Assembly: GCA_031255495.1 (NCBI GenBank)
Contig: JAIRSK010000035.1
Coordinates: 1 to 21,732 of the forward strand
From: Endomicrobiellum devescovinae
GTDB lineage: Bacteria > Elusimicrobiota > Endomicrobiia > Endomicrobiales > Endomicrobiaceae
Direction: 5' to 3'
DNA: 21,732 nucleotides
The notes below the pieces were generated by a model. The model was not told where the DNA came from, did not search any database, and worked only from the letters and a program-made list of their open reading frames with translations. Both the position numbers and the translations under genes were made by a program. Below, in pieces: positions 16,227-21,732 of the stretch (position 1 is its first letter; every line of letters starts with the position of its first letter).

Positions 16227-16266
16227 AAAAAAAGACAGGATTAAAAAAATTTTCAATCCTGTCTTT
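16227..16266 (-). terminator. Rho-independent terminator of the cold-shock gene
   Basis: On the minus strand, AAAGACAGGATT (16266-16255) pairs with AATCCTGTCTTT (16242-16231), followed by a T run (complement of the A run 16227-16233). It lies 17 nt past the csp stop and faces the groEL terminator. Confidence 0.88.
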
Positions 16267-16283
16267 AAGGTTTTTAGAACAAA

Positions 16284-16487
16284 TTAGATTTTCTTTATGT
16301 TTGCTGCTTTAGGACCTTTGTCAGAATTTACAACTTCAAATTCGACGCTGTCACCCTCTGCTAACGACTTGAAACCATCAGACTGAATAGCTGAATAGTG
16401 CGCAAAAACATCACCTGATCCGTCATCATTAGAAATAAATCCATACCCTTTCTGGTCGTTAAACCACTTAACTTTGCCTTGTGCCAT
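16284..16487 (-). CDS. csp: Cold-shock-domain protein (CspA family)
   Basis: Small single-stranded nucleic-acid-binding OB-fold protein, probably an RNA chaperone. 67 residues beginning MAQGKVKWFNDQKGYGFIS; RNP1 is KGYGFIS and RNP2 is DVFAHYSAI, and the end GPKAANIKKI is typical. I chose the ATG at 16487 because AAAGGAG lies about 8 nt upstream and the protein then starts exactly where the family does. An in-frame ATG at 16514 would add nine residues but sits inside a hairpin and lacks a binding site. The gene converges on groEL. It has its own terminator and a 5' leader with a hairpin. Confidence 0.95.
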   Translation of the reverse strand: MAQGKVKWFNDQKGYGFISNDDGSGDVFAHYSAIQSDGFKSLAEGDSVEFEVVNSDKGPKAANIKKI

Positions 16488-16505
16488 TACTGCAACTCCT
16501 TTTTT

Positions 16506-16523
16506 TATCTGCATTAGCAGATA
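16506..16523 (-). other. Hairpin in the csp 5' leader
   Basis: TATCTGC and GCAGATA form a 7-bp stem with a 4-nt loop, immediately upstream of the AAAAAAAGGAG ribosome binding site of csp on the minus strand. Its position would allow it to affect ribosome access or message stability. Confidence 0.5.
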
Positions 16524-16552
16524 CTAAGATTACAACCACTTCCAGCGATTGC

Positions 16553-16581
16553 TTTATCATTTAATAAAATAATTATATAAT
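16553..16581 (+). promoter_or_regulatory. Putative promoter of the peptidase-efp-acc operon
   Basis: TTTATC (16553-16558), 17 nt, perfect TATAAT (16576-16581). The -35 is weak (three of six). It overlaps the divergent csp promoter, so the two might interfere. Confidence 0.3.
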
Positions 16582-16587
16582 TGTCAA
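16559..16587 (-). promoter_or_regulatory. Putative promoter of the cold-shock gene
   Basis: On the minus strand a perfect TTGACA (16587-16582), 17-nt spacer, then TTAAAT (16564-16559; four of six matches to TATAAT). This would give a leader of roughly 65 nt. The -35 box lies next to the candidate -10 of the divergent peptidase promoter. Confidence 0.45.
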
Positions 16588-16647
16588 GTACAATATACAC
16601 GCAAAAGGCAGCATTTTTATTCTCGGGAGAAAAAATTGTAAAAAGCA

Positions 16648-17697
16648 ATGAAAAAAAATGTAAACAAAATAATAAGTACTGTGAAAGTAAGATGCGCTTT
16701 ATTTACCAATTCAAAAGAGATTTTTTATCTTACTAGAGCTGAATTTGACGGTTTTTGGATTTTGCATGTTAATGACAAAACTTATGCTATTTGCTCTAAG
16801 ATGATAGAAAATCAAGCAAGAGAATTCTTCTTTGATAAAGGCGTAGATGTATATATCGGCGTTCCTTTTCATAAAGCTGTTTTAGAAATTTTGAAAAAAA
16901 ACAATGCAAAAAAATTGTTTGTTGACCCGAAATACATGACAGCTTTGGATTTTATTTTTGTAAGCGCAAAGTTAAGTCAAAATGGTATAGAAGTTGAAAA
17001 AAAGATAGGCATGCTTGATAGCGCAAGAATGATAAAAGAAGATAACGAAATAGAGAATTTAAAGAAGTCATGCAAAATAGTTTCAGCGATTTGTGACACT
17101 GTCAGAAAAGAACTTAAACCGGGTCTTACTGAATTAGACGTTCACTATAAAGTTCTTGAGTTGTTTTCAAAAAACCACGTAACTGAAAGTTTTGCTCCTA
17201 TAATAGCTTTTGGGAAAAATTCTGCAAATCCTCATCACAGAAGTTCTGATAAGAAATTAATTCAAAATGATATTGTAATGATGGATATAGGCTGTGTTTA
17301 CAACGGTTATTGTTCAGACTTGACGCGTACATACTTTTTAGATAAAATTGACGATAATCGTAAGCAGATTTGGAATGTTGTTAAGCGTTCTCAAGAAGCC
17401 GTGTTGAAAGGAATAAAAGCGGGTTTGCCTATTGCTTGGGCGGACAAAACTGCAAGAAGTGTCATAGAATCTGCCGGGTACAAAGATAAGTTTATACATA
17501 CTACCGGACACGGAGTTGGAATAGAAATTCATGAAATGCCTTCGTTATCCTCAGATGCCGAAGGCGTTTTTCTTGTAGGAATGACTGTTACTGTGGAACC
17601 TGGAATATATATTGAACAAGAATTCGGCATTAGGATAGAAGATACAATACTTATAAAAGAAGATGGCTGTGAAGTATTGACGTCAGCAATATATTAA
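16648..17697 (+). CDS. M24 family Xaa-Pro aminopeptidase/dipeptidase
   Basis: Cytoplasmic pita-bread-fold metallopeptidase that cleaves peptides with proline at the second position. 349 residues: an N-terminal creatinase-like domain (1 to about 125) and a catalytic domain with all five metal ligands, D213 and D224 (MDIGCVYNGYCSDLTRTYF), H288 (TTGHGVGIE), E317 (VEPGIY) and E331 (RIEDT). The ligand set distinguishes it from a dead paralogue but not PepP from PepQ/YqhT, so no symbol is given. The ATG at 16648 is the only usable start: an in-frame TTG at 16636 is followed at once by a stop. GGGAG lies somewhat far upstream. The efp start follows 12 nt after the stop. Confidence 0.9.
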   Translation: MKKNVNKIISTVKVRCALFTNSKEIFYLTRAEFDGFWILHVNDKTYAICSKMIENQAREFFFDKGVDVYIGVPFHKAVLEILKKNNAKKLFVDPKYMTALDFIFVSAKLSQNGIEVEKKIGMLDSARMIKEDNEIENLKKSCKIVSAICDTVRKELKPGLTELDVHYKVLELFSKNHVTESFAPIIAFGKNSANPHHRSSDKKLIQNDIVMMDIGCVYNGYCSDLTRTYFLDKIDDNRKQIWNVVKRSQEAVLKGIKAGLPIAWADKTARSVIESAGYKDKFIHTTGHGVGIEIHEMPSLSSDAEGVFLVGMTVTVEPGIYIEQEFGIRIEDTILIKEDGCEVLTSAIY

Positions 17698-17709
17698 TAG
17701 GGAGAAAAG

Positions 17710-18267
17710 ATGATTTCAACATCGGATTTTAAAAATGGACTTAATATTTTAGTAGATGGCGACCCTTACCAGATTACTTGGTTTCAAAACCACAAACCAG
17801 GAAAAGGTGGAGCCGTAATGCGCGTTAAGCTAAGACACCTTAAAAAAGGCGGCACTATTGAACGTACTTTTAAGTCAGGAGAGAAGTTTGAAGCTTTAAG
17901 CGTTACAAGACAGAAAAAGCAGTTTTTGTACAAAGAAGGCGTAAATTTTAATTTTATGGATATGAATACGTACGAACAGATAAGCGTTTCTCCAGAACTG
18001 TTAGGAGATAAAGCAAATTATCTTAAAGAAAATCTTGAAGTTGAAGCTATATATCTTGAAAATGAACTTATTGGCATAGACCTTCCAATAATAATAGAAA
18101 TGACAATAGCTGAAGCAGAACCCGGAATCAAAGGCGATTCAGTTTCTAACCTTACAAAGATGGCAAAACTTGAAACAGGTGCGGATATTCGCGTTCCTCT
18201 CTTTATCAAAGAAGGTGATAGAATAAAAGTGGATACAAGAACTGGAGAGTACGTAGAGAGAGTATAA
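17710..18267 (+). CDS. efp: Translation elongation factor P
   Basis: tRNA-shaped factor that binds between the P and E sites and relieves ribosome stalling at consecutive prolines. 185 residues in three beta-barrel domains: the KOW-like N domain, the OB domain, and a C-terminal OB domain ending in VDTRTGEYVERV. The tip loop reads HKPGKGGA with K32 at the position modified in many bacteria. No modification enzyme (EpmA/B, EarP, YmfI) is adjacent. GGGAGA lies 5-6 nt before the ATG. It is next to a proline-peptide peptidase. Confidence 0.97.
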   Translation: MISTSDFKNGLNILVDGDPYQITWFQNHKPGKGGAVMRVKLRHLKKGGTIERTFKSGEKFEALSVTRQKKQFLYKEGVNFNFMDMNTYEQISVSPELLGDKANYLKENLEVEAIYLENELIGIDLPIIIEMTIAEAEPGIKGDSVSNLTKMAKLETGADIRVPLFIKEGDRIKVDTRTGEYVERV

Positions 18268-18305
18268 TCAAAATCTGTATTTGTCAGGGAAAAAATCTTA
18301 ATAGT

Positions 18306-18321
18306 CCTCGTTTTGACGAGG
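18306..18321 (+). other. Small hairpin before accB that can also pair with its Shine-Dalgarno
   Basis: CCTCG (18306-18310) and CGAGG (18317-18321) form a 5-bp stem with a 6-nt loop. The same left arm, extended to 18306-18312, can pair instead with 18325-18331, which contains the accB Shine-Dalgarno GAGG. Two competing pairings are visible on paper; whether they matter is unknown. Confidence 0.35.
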
Positions 18322-18336
18322 TATAATGAGGTTAAA

Positions 18337-18765
18337 ATGAATCCGCAGGAAATAAAAGAATTTTTAAAATCAATCAAGCATACCGATATTGAAGAAATGG
18401 AATATCACAACGGCGACCATTCTTTATATTTTAAAAAATCTGAAGTGGACGCCGTCGCAGTGCCTGTTACATCTGTCAAAGAAGTTGTTGTTGAAAGCAA
18501 AAAGACGGAAGAAAAAGATTCTATAGTTCCAATCAAATCAACAATGGTAGGTACCTTTGTGAGCGCTTCTGGTGCCGATAAACCTTTTTTTGTAAAAGAA
18601 GGCGATAATATCGCAATTGACCAAAAAATTGGTCAAATAGAAGCAATGAAGATTATTAAAGACGTAAAAACCAAAGTCAAAGGTAAAATAGTAAAAGTTC
18701 TTGTTTCAAATGGTCAAGCTATTGAGTATGGTCAAGAACTATTTTTAGTTGATACAAGCAAATAA
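18337..18765 (+). CDS. accB: Biotin carboxyl carrier protein of acetyl-CoA carboxylase
   Basis: Carries biotin between biotin carboxylase and carboxyltransferase in malonyl-CoA synthesis. The start at 18337 gives 142 residues. A TTG at 18313 extends the frame but has no binding site, whereas GAGG lies 5 nt before the ATG. Domains: an N-terminal helical region (MNPQEIKEFLKSI...), a flexible linker around residues 45-60, and the biotinyl domain with EAMKI, in which K105 is the expected biotinylated lysine. It is followed by accC after 47 nt. accA and accD are not in the window. Confidence 0.95.
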   Translation: MNPQEIKEFLKSIKHTDIEEMEYHNGDHSLYFKKSEVDAVAVPVTSVKEVVVESKKTEEKDSIVPIKSTMVGTFVSASGADKPFFVKEGDNIAIDQKIGQIEAMKIIKDVKTKVKGKIVKVLVSNGQAIEYGQELFLVDTSK

Positions 18766-18812
18766 TTTATCAAACATTCCAATCCAATTGCTGTTTACAA
18801 ACGGGAGATAAG

Positions 18813-20162
18813 ATGTTTAAAAAGGTTTTAATTGCAAATAGAGGCGAAATAGCATGCAGAATAATAAGAGCGTGCAGAGAGCTTGGGATTAACACGGTTG
18901 CCATACATTCAGAAGTTGACAGAGAGAGTATGCATGTAAAACTTGCCGATCAGTCTGTATGCGTCGGCGAGGCAAGTGCTTCGGATAGTTATCTTAACAT
19001 ACCAAGCATTATAGCTGCTGCAGAGATTTCAGGAGCAGACGCTATTCACCCAGGGTATGGATTTTTATCTGAAAATACTTATTTTGCTGAAGTTTGCGAA
19101 GCTTGTGGTTTAAAATTTATCGGACCTTCAAAAGAATCTATAGAAAAGATGGGAGATAAAATAGCTGCTATTGAGCTTATGAAGAAATCAGGCGTTCCTG
19201 TAGTTCAAGGTTCAGACGGTCCTATAAGTGCCGACGATCCTAAAATTTTTGCTATGGCAAAAAAGATAGGGTATCCTGTAATAGTTAAAGCTACTGCAGG
19301 TGGCGGTGGAAAAGGAATGAGAATAGTAACTTCCGAAGAAACTCTTCAAAATGCCATTGTAATGGCTCAGACTGAAGCTAAAGCTGCATTCGGTAACCCT
19401 GACGTATATATGGAAAAATATATTGAGGAGCCTCATCATATAGAATTCCAAATTCTTGGGGATAAATACGGCAAAACTGCCTATTTGCCTGAGAGGGATT
19501 GTTCAATACAAAGAAGACATCAAAAACTTGTTGAAGAAAGTCCTTCTCCTTTAATAAGCGAATCTCTTAGAAAGAAAATGGGTAAAGCCGCAAGGAACGC
19601 TGCCGTCGCAGTTAAATATGTTACTGTAGGTACAGTAGAATTTCTCGTGGATAAGAAAGGTCATTTTTATTTCATGGAAATGAATACTAGAATTCAGGTT
19701 GAGCATCCTATAACCGAAATGGTTACAGGGATAGACCTTGTAAAAGAACAAATAAAGCTTGCCGCAGGAGAAAAACTTTCTGTTATTTCTGAAAAAGTAA
19801 AGATATTAGGTCATGCTATAGAGTGTAGAATAAATGCCGAAGATCCAGATAAAGATTTTATCCCGTCGCCGGGCAAAATAGGTAAATTATATTTGCCTGG
19901 AGGTCCGGGAATCAGAATTGATACGCATGTTTATTCAGGATATACAATCCCTCCGTTTTATGATAGTTTAATAGCAAAGATTATATCGTTTGGAGCAGAC
20001 AGAAATGAATCTATTACAAGAATGCAGAGAGCTTTGAGAGAAGTGGAAATAGAAAATGTTAAAAATACGTCTTCTCTTCACGCTAAGATTATGAACAGCG
20101 AACAGTTCCGCAAAGGAAGTGTAAGCACGGACTTTCTTTCAAAACACATATTTGGGAAATAA
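18813..20162 (+). CDS. accC: Biotin carboxylase subunit of acetyl-CoA carboxylase
   Basis: ATP-grasp enzyme that carboxylates the biotin on AccB with bicarbonate. 449 residues, the same length as E. coli AccC. Seen in order: KVLIANRGEIACRIIRACRE, the HPGYGFLSEN signature, the glycine-rich ATP loop ATAGGGGKGMRIV, the RDCSIQRRHQKLVEESPSP segment, the catalytic region MEMNTRIQVEHPITEMVTG, and the C-terminal biotin carboxylase domain with ECRINAEDP. GGGAGA precedes the ATG. gmhA follows after 11 nt. Confidence 0.97.
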   Translation: MFKKVLIANRGEIACRIIRACRELGINTVAIHSEVDRESMHVKLADQSVCVGEASASDSYLNIPSIIAAAEISGADAIHPGYGFLSENTYFAEVCEACGLKFIGPSKESIEKMGDKIAAIELMKKSGVPVVQGSDGPISADDPKIFAMAKKIGYPVIVKATAGGGGKGMRIVTSEETLQNAIVMAQTEAKAAFGNPDVYMEKYIEEPHHIEFQILGDKYGKTAYLPERDCSIQRRHQKLVEESPSPLISESLRKKMGKAARNAAVAVKYVTVGTVEFLVDKKGHFYFMEMNTRIQVEHPITEMVTGIDLVKEQIKLAAGEKLSVISEKVKILGHAIECRINAEDPDKDFIPSPGKIGKLYLPGGPGIRIDTHVYSGYTIPPFYDSLIAKIISFGADRNESITRMQRALREVEIENVKNTSSLHAKIMNSEQFRKGSVSTDFLSKHIFGK

Positions 20163-20173
20163 AGCGGGGAATA

Positions 20174-20758
20174 ATGGAAAACAATAGTAAAGAAATAATT
20201 AAAACCCTTATAAATGACAGCATTGAAGCAAAGAAAAAAATGCTTGAAGATGCTCAACTTGATTACATTTATAAAGTTGTAAACAAAATTGTTGAAGCTT
20301 ACAAAGATAATAAAAAGACTATTATATGCGGAAACGGCGGATCTGCCTCTGACGCCTTGCATTTTTCTGCTGAAATGGTGGTTCGTTTTGAAAAAAACAG
20401 AGCAGCTCTTGCATCTGTTACTTTAAATGAAAACGTATCTTCTTTGACTGCAATAGGTAATGACTTTGGTTATGACTATTCTTTTAGCAGGCAGTTGGAA
20501 GCTTTTGCTCAAGAAGGGGATATTTTTATAGCTATATCAACAAGCGGCAATTCAAAAAATGTTATAAATGCTTTGGAGTGTGCTAAAAAATTGGGTGTAT
20601 TTACAATAGGAATGACAAATTCGGACGGCGGAAAAATGAAGGGTATGTGCGATTTGTGCTATTGTGCGCCATCTAAAGTTACAGCAAGGACGCAAGAGTG
20701 TCATATACTTTTAATACATATAATAGCTAAACTTGTTGAAGAGAAAGTCTTTAATTAA
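20174..20758 (+). CDS. gmhA: Sedoheptulose-7-phosphate isomerase GmhA
   Basis: Converts sedoheptulose 7-phosphate to D-glycero-D-manno-heptose 7-phosphate, the first step of ADP-heptose synthesis. 194 residues with a SIS fold: CGNGGSASDALHFSAEMVVRF, LTAIGNDFGYDYSFSRQLEAF, ISTSGNSKNVINAL and the family ending TARTQECHILLIHIIAKLVEE. These match GmhA rather than other SIS proteins (e.g. KpsF or GlmS). It sits at the end of the acc block, not with gmhB at 2196. GGGGAA precedes the ATG. Confidence 0.92.
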   Translation: MENNSKEIIKTLINDSIEAKKKMLEDAQLDYIYKVVNKIVEAYKDNKKTIICGNGGSASDALHFSAEMVVRFEKNRAALASVTLNENVSSLTAIGNDFGYDYSFSRQLEAFAQEGDIFIAISTSGNSKNVINALECAKKLGVFTIGMTNSDGGKMKGMCDLCYCAPSKVTARTQECHILLIHIIAKLVEEKVFN

Positions 20759-20780
20759 ACTAAAAAATAATATAAACAAA

Positions 20781-20819
20781 TTACCAAGGCTGCGCCTAAA
20801 AGGCGCAGCCTTGTGGTAA
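20781..20819. terminator. Long GC-rich palindrome between convergent gmhA and aroQ
   Basis: CAAGGCTGCGCCT (20785-20797) pairs perfectly with AGGCGCAGCCTTG (20801-20813) around a 3-nt loop. TTACC (20781-20785) can extend the stem with GGTAA (20815-20819) past a short bulge. It fills almost the whole gap between converging genes, so it probably serves as a two-way terminator. On the minus strand a T-rich stretch follows the stem; on the plus strand no U-tract follows. Confidence 0.65.
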
Positions 20820-20820
20820 G

Positions 20821-21258
20821 CTACTCTAAATTCGCTAATGCTCTTAAAGCAAAAAGATACCCATCTGCCCCAAGTCCTGAAATCTGCCCCAAAACTACAG
20901 GGGCAATATAAGATTTATGCCTAAAACCTTCTCTTGCATAAATATTTGAAATATGAACTTCTATCGTCGGAATTGAGACTGCTGCCAAAGCGTCTCTTAT
21001 TGCCACCGATGTATGAGTAAAAGCCGCAGGATTTATAATAATTCCAAAAATTTTTTTATAGCAGCTCTGAATTTTATCTACAATATTGCCTTCATGATTT
21101 GACTGAAAAAGCTCAACCTCAATTTTTAATTCTTTTGCAAGGTCGCTAATTTGTTTCTCAATCTCAGAAAGATTAATATTTCCATATATTTCAGGTTCTC
21201 TTTTACCGAGCATATTTATATTTGGACCATTTAGTACAAGTATTTTCTTTTTCTTCAT
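20821..21258 (-). CDS. aroQ: Type II 3-dehydroquinate dehydratase
   Basis: Third step of the shikimate pathway: 3-dehydroquinate to 3-dehydroshikimate. 145 residues, normal for the dodecameric type II enzyme. Active-site residues are visible: N13 (NGPNINMLG), R20 and Y25 (KREPEIYG), N77 and H83 (INPAAFTHTS), E101 and H103 (IEVHISN), R114 (REGFRHKS). The ATG directly follows the aroB stop codon (TAAATG), so the two are translationally coupled and encode consecutive steps. Confidence 0.96.
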   Translation of the reverse strand: MKKKKILVLNGPNINMLGKREPEIYGNINLSEIEKQISDLAKELKIEVELFQSNHEGNIVDKIQSCYKKIFGIIINPAAFTHTSVAIRDALAAVSIPTIEVHISNIYAREGFRHKSYIAPVVLGQISGLGADGYLFALRALANLE

Positions 21259-21732
21259 TTATTTGCTCCTTAAAACATTAAATACAATATTATCGTTTAC
21301 TTGTTTGTTAACTGTTTTGCCTATATCTTTAATAAGAACAAAATTAATATTGCCGTTAACAGATTTTTTGTCCTTTTTCATAAGTGCTAGGAATTGTTTT
21401 GGGTTATTTTTTGTATCTAAATTAAATGCTGCCAAATTTAGTAGTTTTTCTACTTTGTTGTACGTTTCTTGCCCGCACAGCTTTAACTTCAAAGAAAGTT
21501 GCGTTGCAAAGAGCATTCCTATTGCCACAGCTTCACCATGTAAAAATTTTTTATAATGAGTTACAGTTTCAAGAGCATGTGCATAAGTGTGACCGAAGTT
21601 TAATACAGCCCTGAGTCCATTTGTTTCTTTTTCGTCCTTTTCAACAACTTTTGCTTTATAGGAACAACTTTTATAAATCATATAATCAAAATCTTTTGAC
21701 GATATAATTTCATTTCCAAGTAAATTTGCCAA
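21259..21732 (-). CDS. aroB: 3-dehydroquinate synthase AroB, C-terminal part (cut by window edge)
   Basis: Converts DAHP to 3-dehydroquinate in the shikimate pathway. Only the last 157-158 codons are in the window; the N-terminal NAD-binding part lies beyond 21732. The metal- and substrate-binding core is visible: LRAVLNFGHTYAHALE (the His of the GHT motif), KFLHGEAVAIGM (second His ligand), and MKKDKKSVNGNINFVL near the end. The leading TTG of the visible frame is an internal codon, not a start. The stop abuts the aroQ ATG. Confidence 0.94.
   Translation of the reverse strand: MANLLGNEIISSKDFDYMIYKSCSYKAKVVEKDEKETNGLRAVLNFGHTYAHALETVTHYKKFLHGEAVAIGMLFATQLSLKLKLCGQETYNKVEKLLNLAAFNLDTKNNPKQFLALMKKDKKSVNGNINFVLIKDIGKTVNKQVNDNIVFNVLRSK

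Noticed and set aside
16488..16514. Longer cold-shock protein starting at 16514
   Set aside because: The extra nine residues (MQIKKGVAV) are not family-like, the ATG lies in a hairpin, and the strong AGGAG serves the start at 16487.
21263..21614. Plus-strand open frames opposite aroB
   Set aside because: aroB is clearly coding on the minus strand with conserved motifs; the opposite frames overlap each other and show no family features.
1..21732. CRISPR array, insertion sequence, tRNA or rRNA
   Set aside because: No regularly spaced repeats, transposase motifs, cloverleaf-like sequences or rRNA-like segments were found by reading both strands.

Overview
The window is a low-GC, gene-dense bacterial chromosome segment. 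It looks Gram-negative: it has lipid A kinase (lpxK), both ADP-heptose pathway genes gmhA and gmhB, a TonB-dependent outer-membrane receptor and a secreted DUF3108 protein. The base composition, the gene content and the flavour of the proteins suggest an Elusimicrobiota/Endomicrobium-like organism (termite gut symbiont lineage). That placement is an inference from reading, not a search result.

Layout. 1-457: no intact gene; a stop-riddled reading frame that may be a gene remnant, then a promoter. 458-3540: an overlapping envelope operon (WaaE-like glycosyltransferase, lpxK, gmhB, DUF3108 protein), followed by a CDF metal transporter (3549-4499). 4500-4703: a promoter and a long leader for tex (4704-6857), with a TonB-dependent receptor only 5 nt behind it (6863-8674). 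8675-8947: a histidine-operon control region. 8948-14050: his genes in the order G-D-B-H-F-IE-A, mostly overlapping. 14051-14217: a consensus promoter and then groES-groEL (14218-16157). A cold-shock gene on the minus strand (16284-16487) converges on groEL, and back-to-back terminators separate the two. 16648-20758: M24 peptidase, efp, accB, accC, gmhA on the plus strand. 20821-21732: aroQ and the 3' part of aroB on the minus strand, cut by the window edge.

Main discovery candidate. The 273-nt gap before hisG holds a complete transcription attenuator. It has a TTGACA-N17-TATACT promoter and a 19-codon leader peptide with a His-His-His-Tyr-Glu-Arg-His core (8761-8820). Five RNA segments then pair in two mutually exclusive ways: 1:2 plus 3:4 (antitermination), or 2:3 plus 4:5 (a 13-bp terminator stem followed by U7). 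The logic is that of ribosome-mediated his attenuation as in enterobacteria, but with a compact five-segment design.

How the genes fit together. GmhA and GmhB supply two steps of ADP-heptose synthesis; LpxK and the WaaE-like transferase act on lipid A and core. The his operon encodes most of the pathway from PRPP to imidazole-acetol phosphate plus the final dehydrogenase. hisC, a histidinol-phosphatase and hisZ (expected because HisG is the short form) are not in the window. AccB and AccC are half of acetyl-CoA carboxylase. AroB and AroQ are consecutive shikimate-pathway steps.
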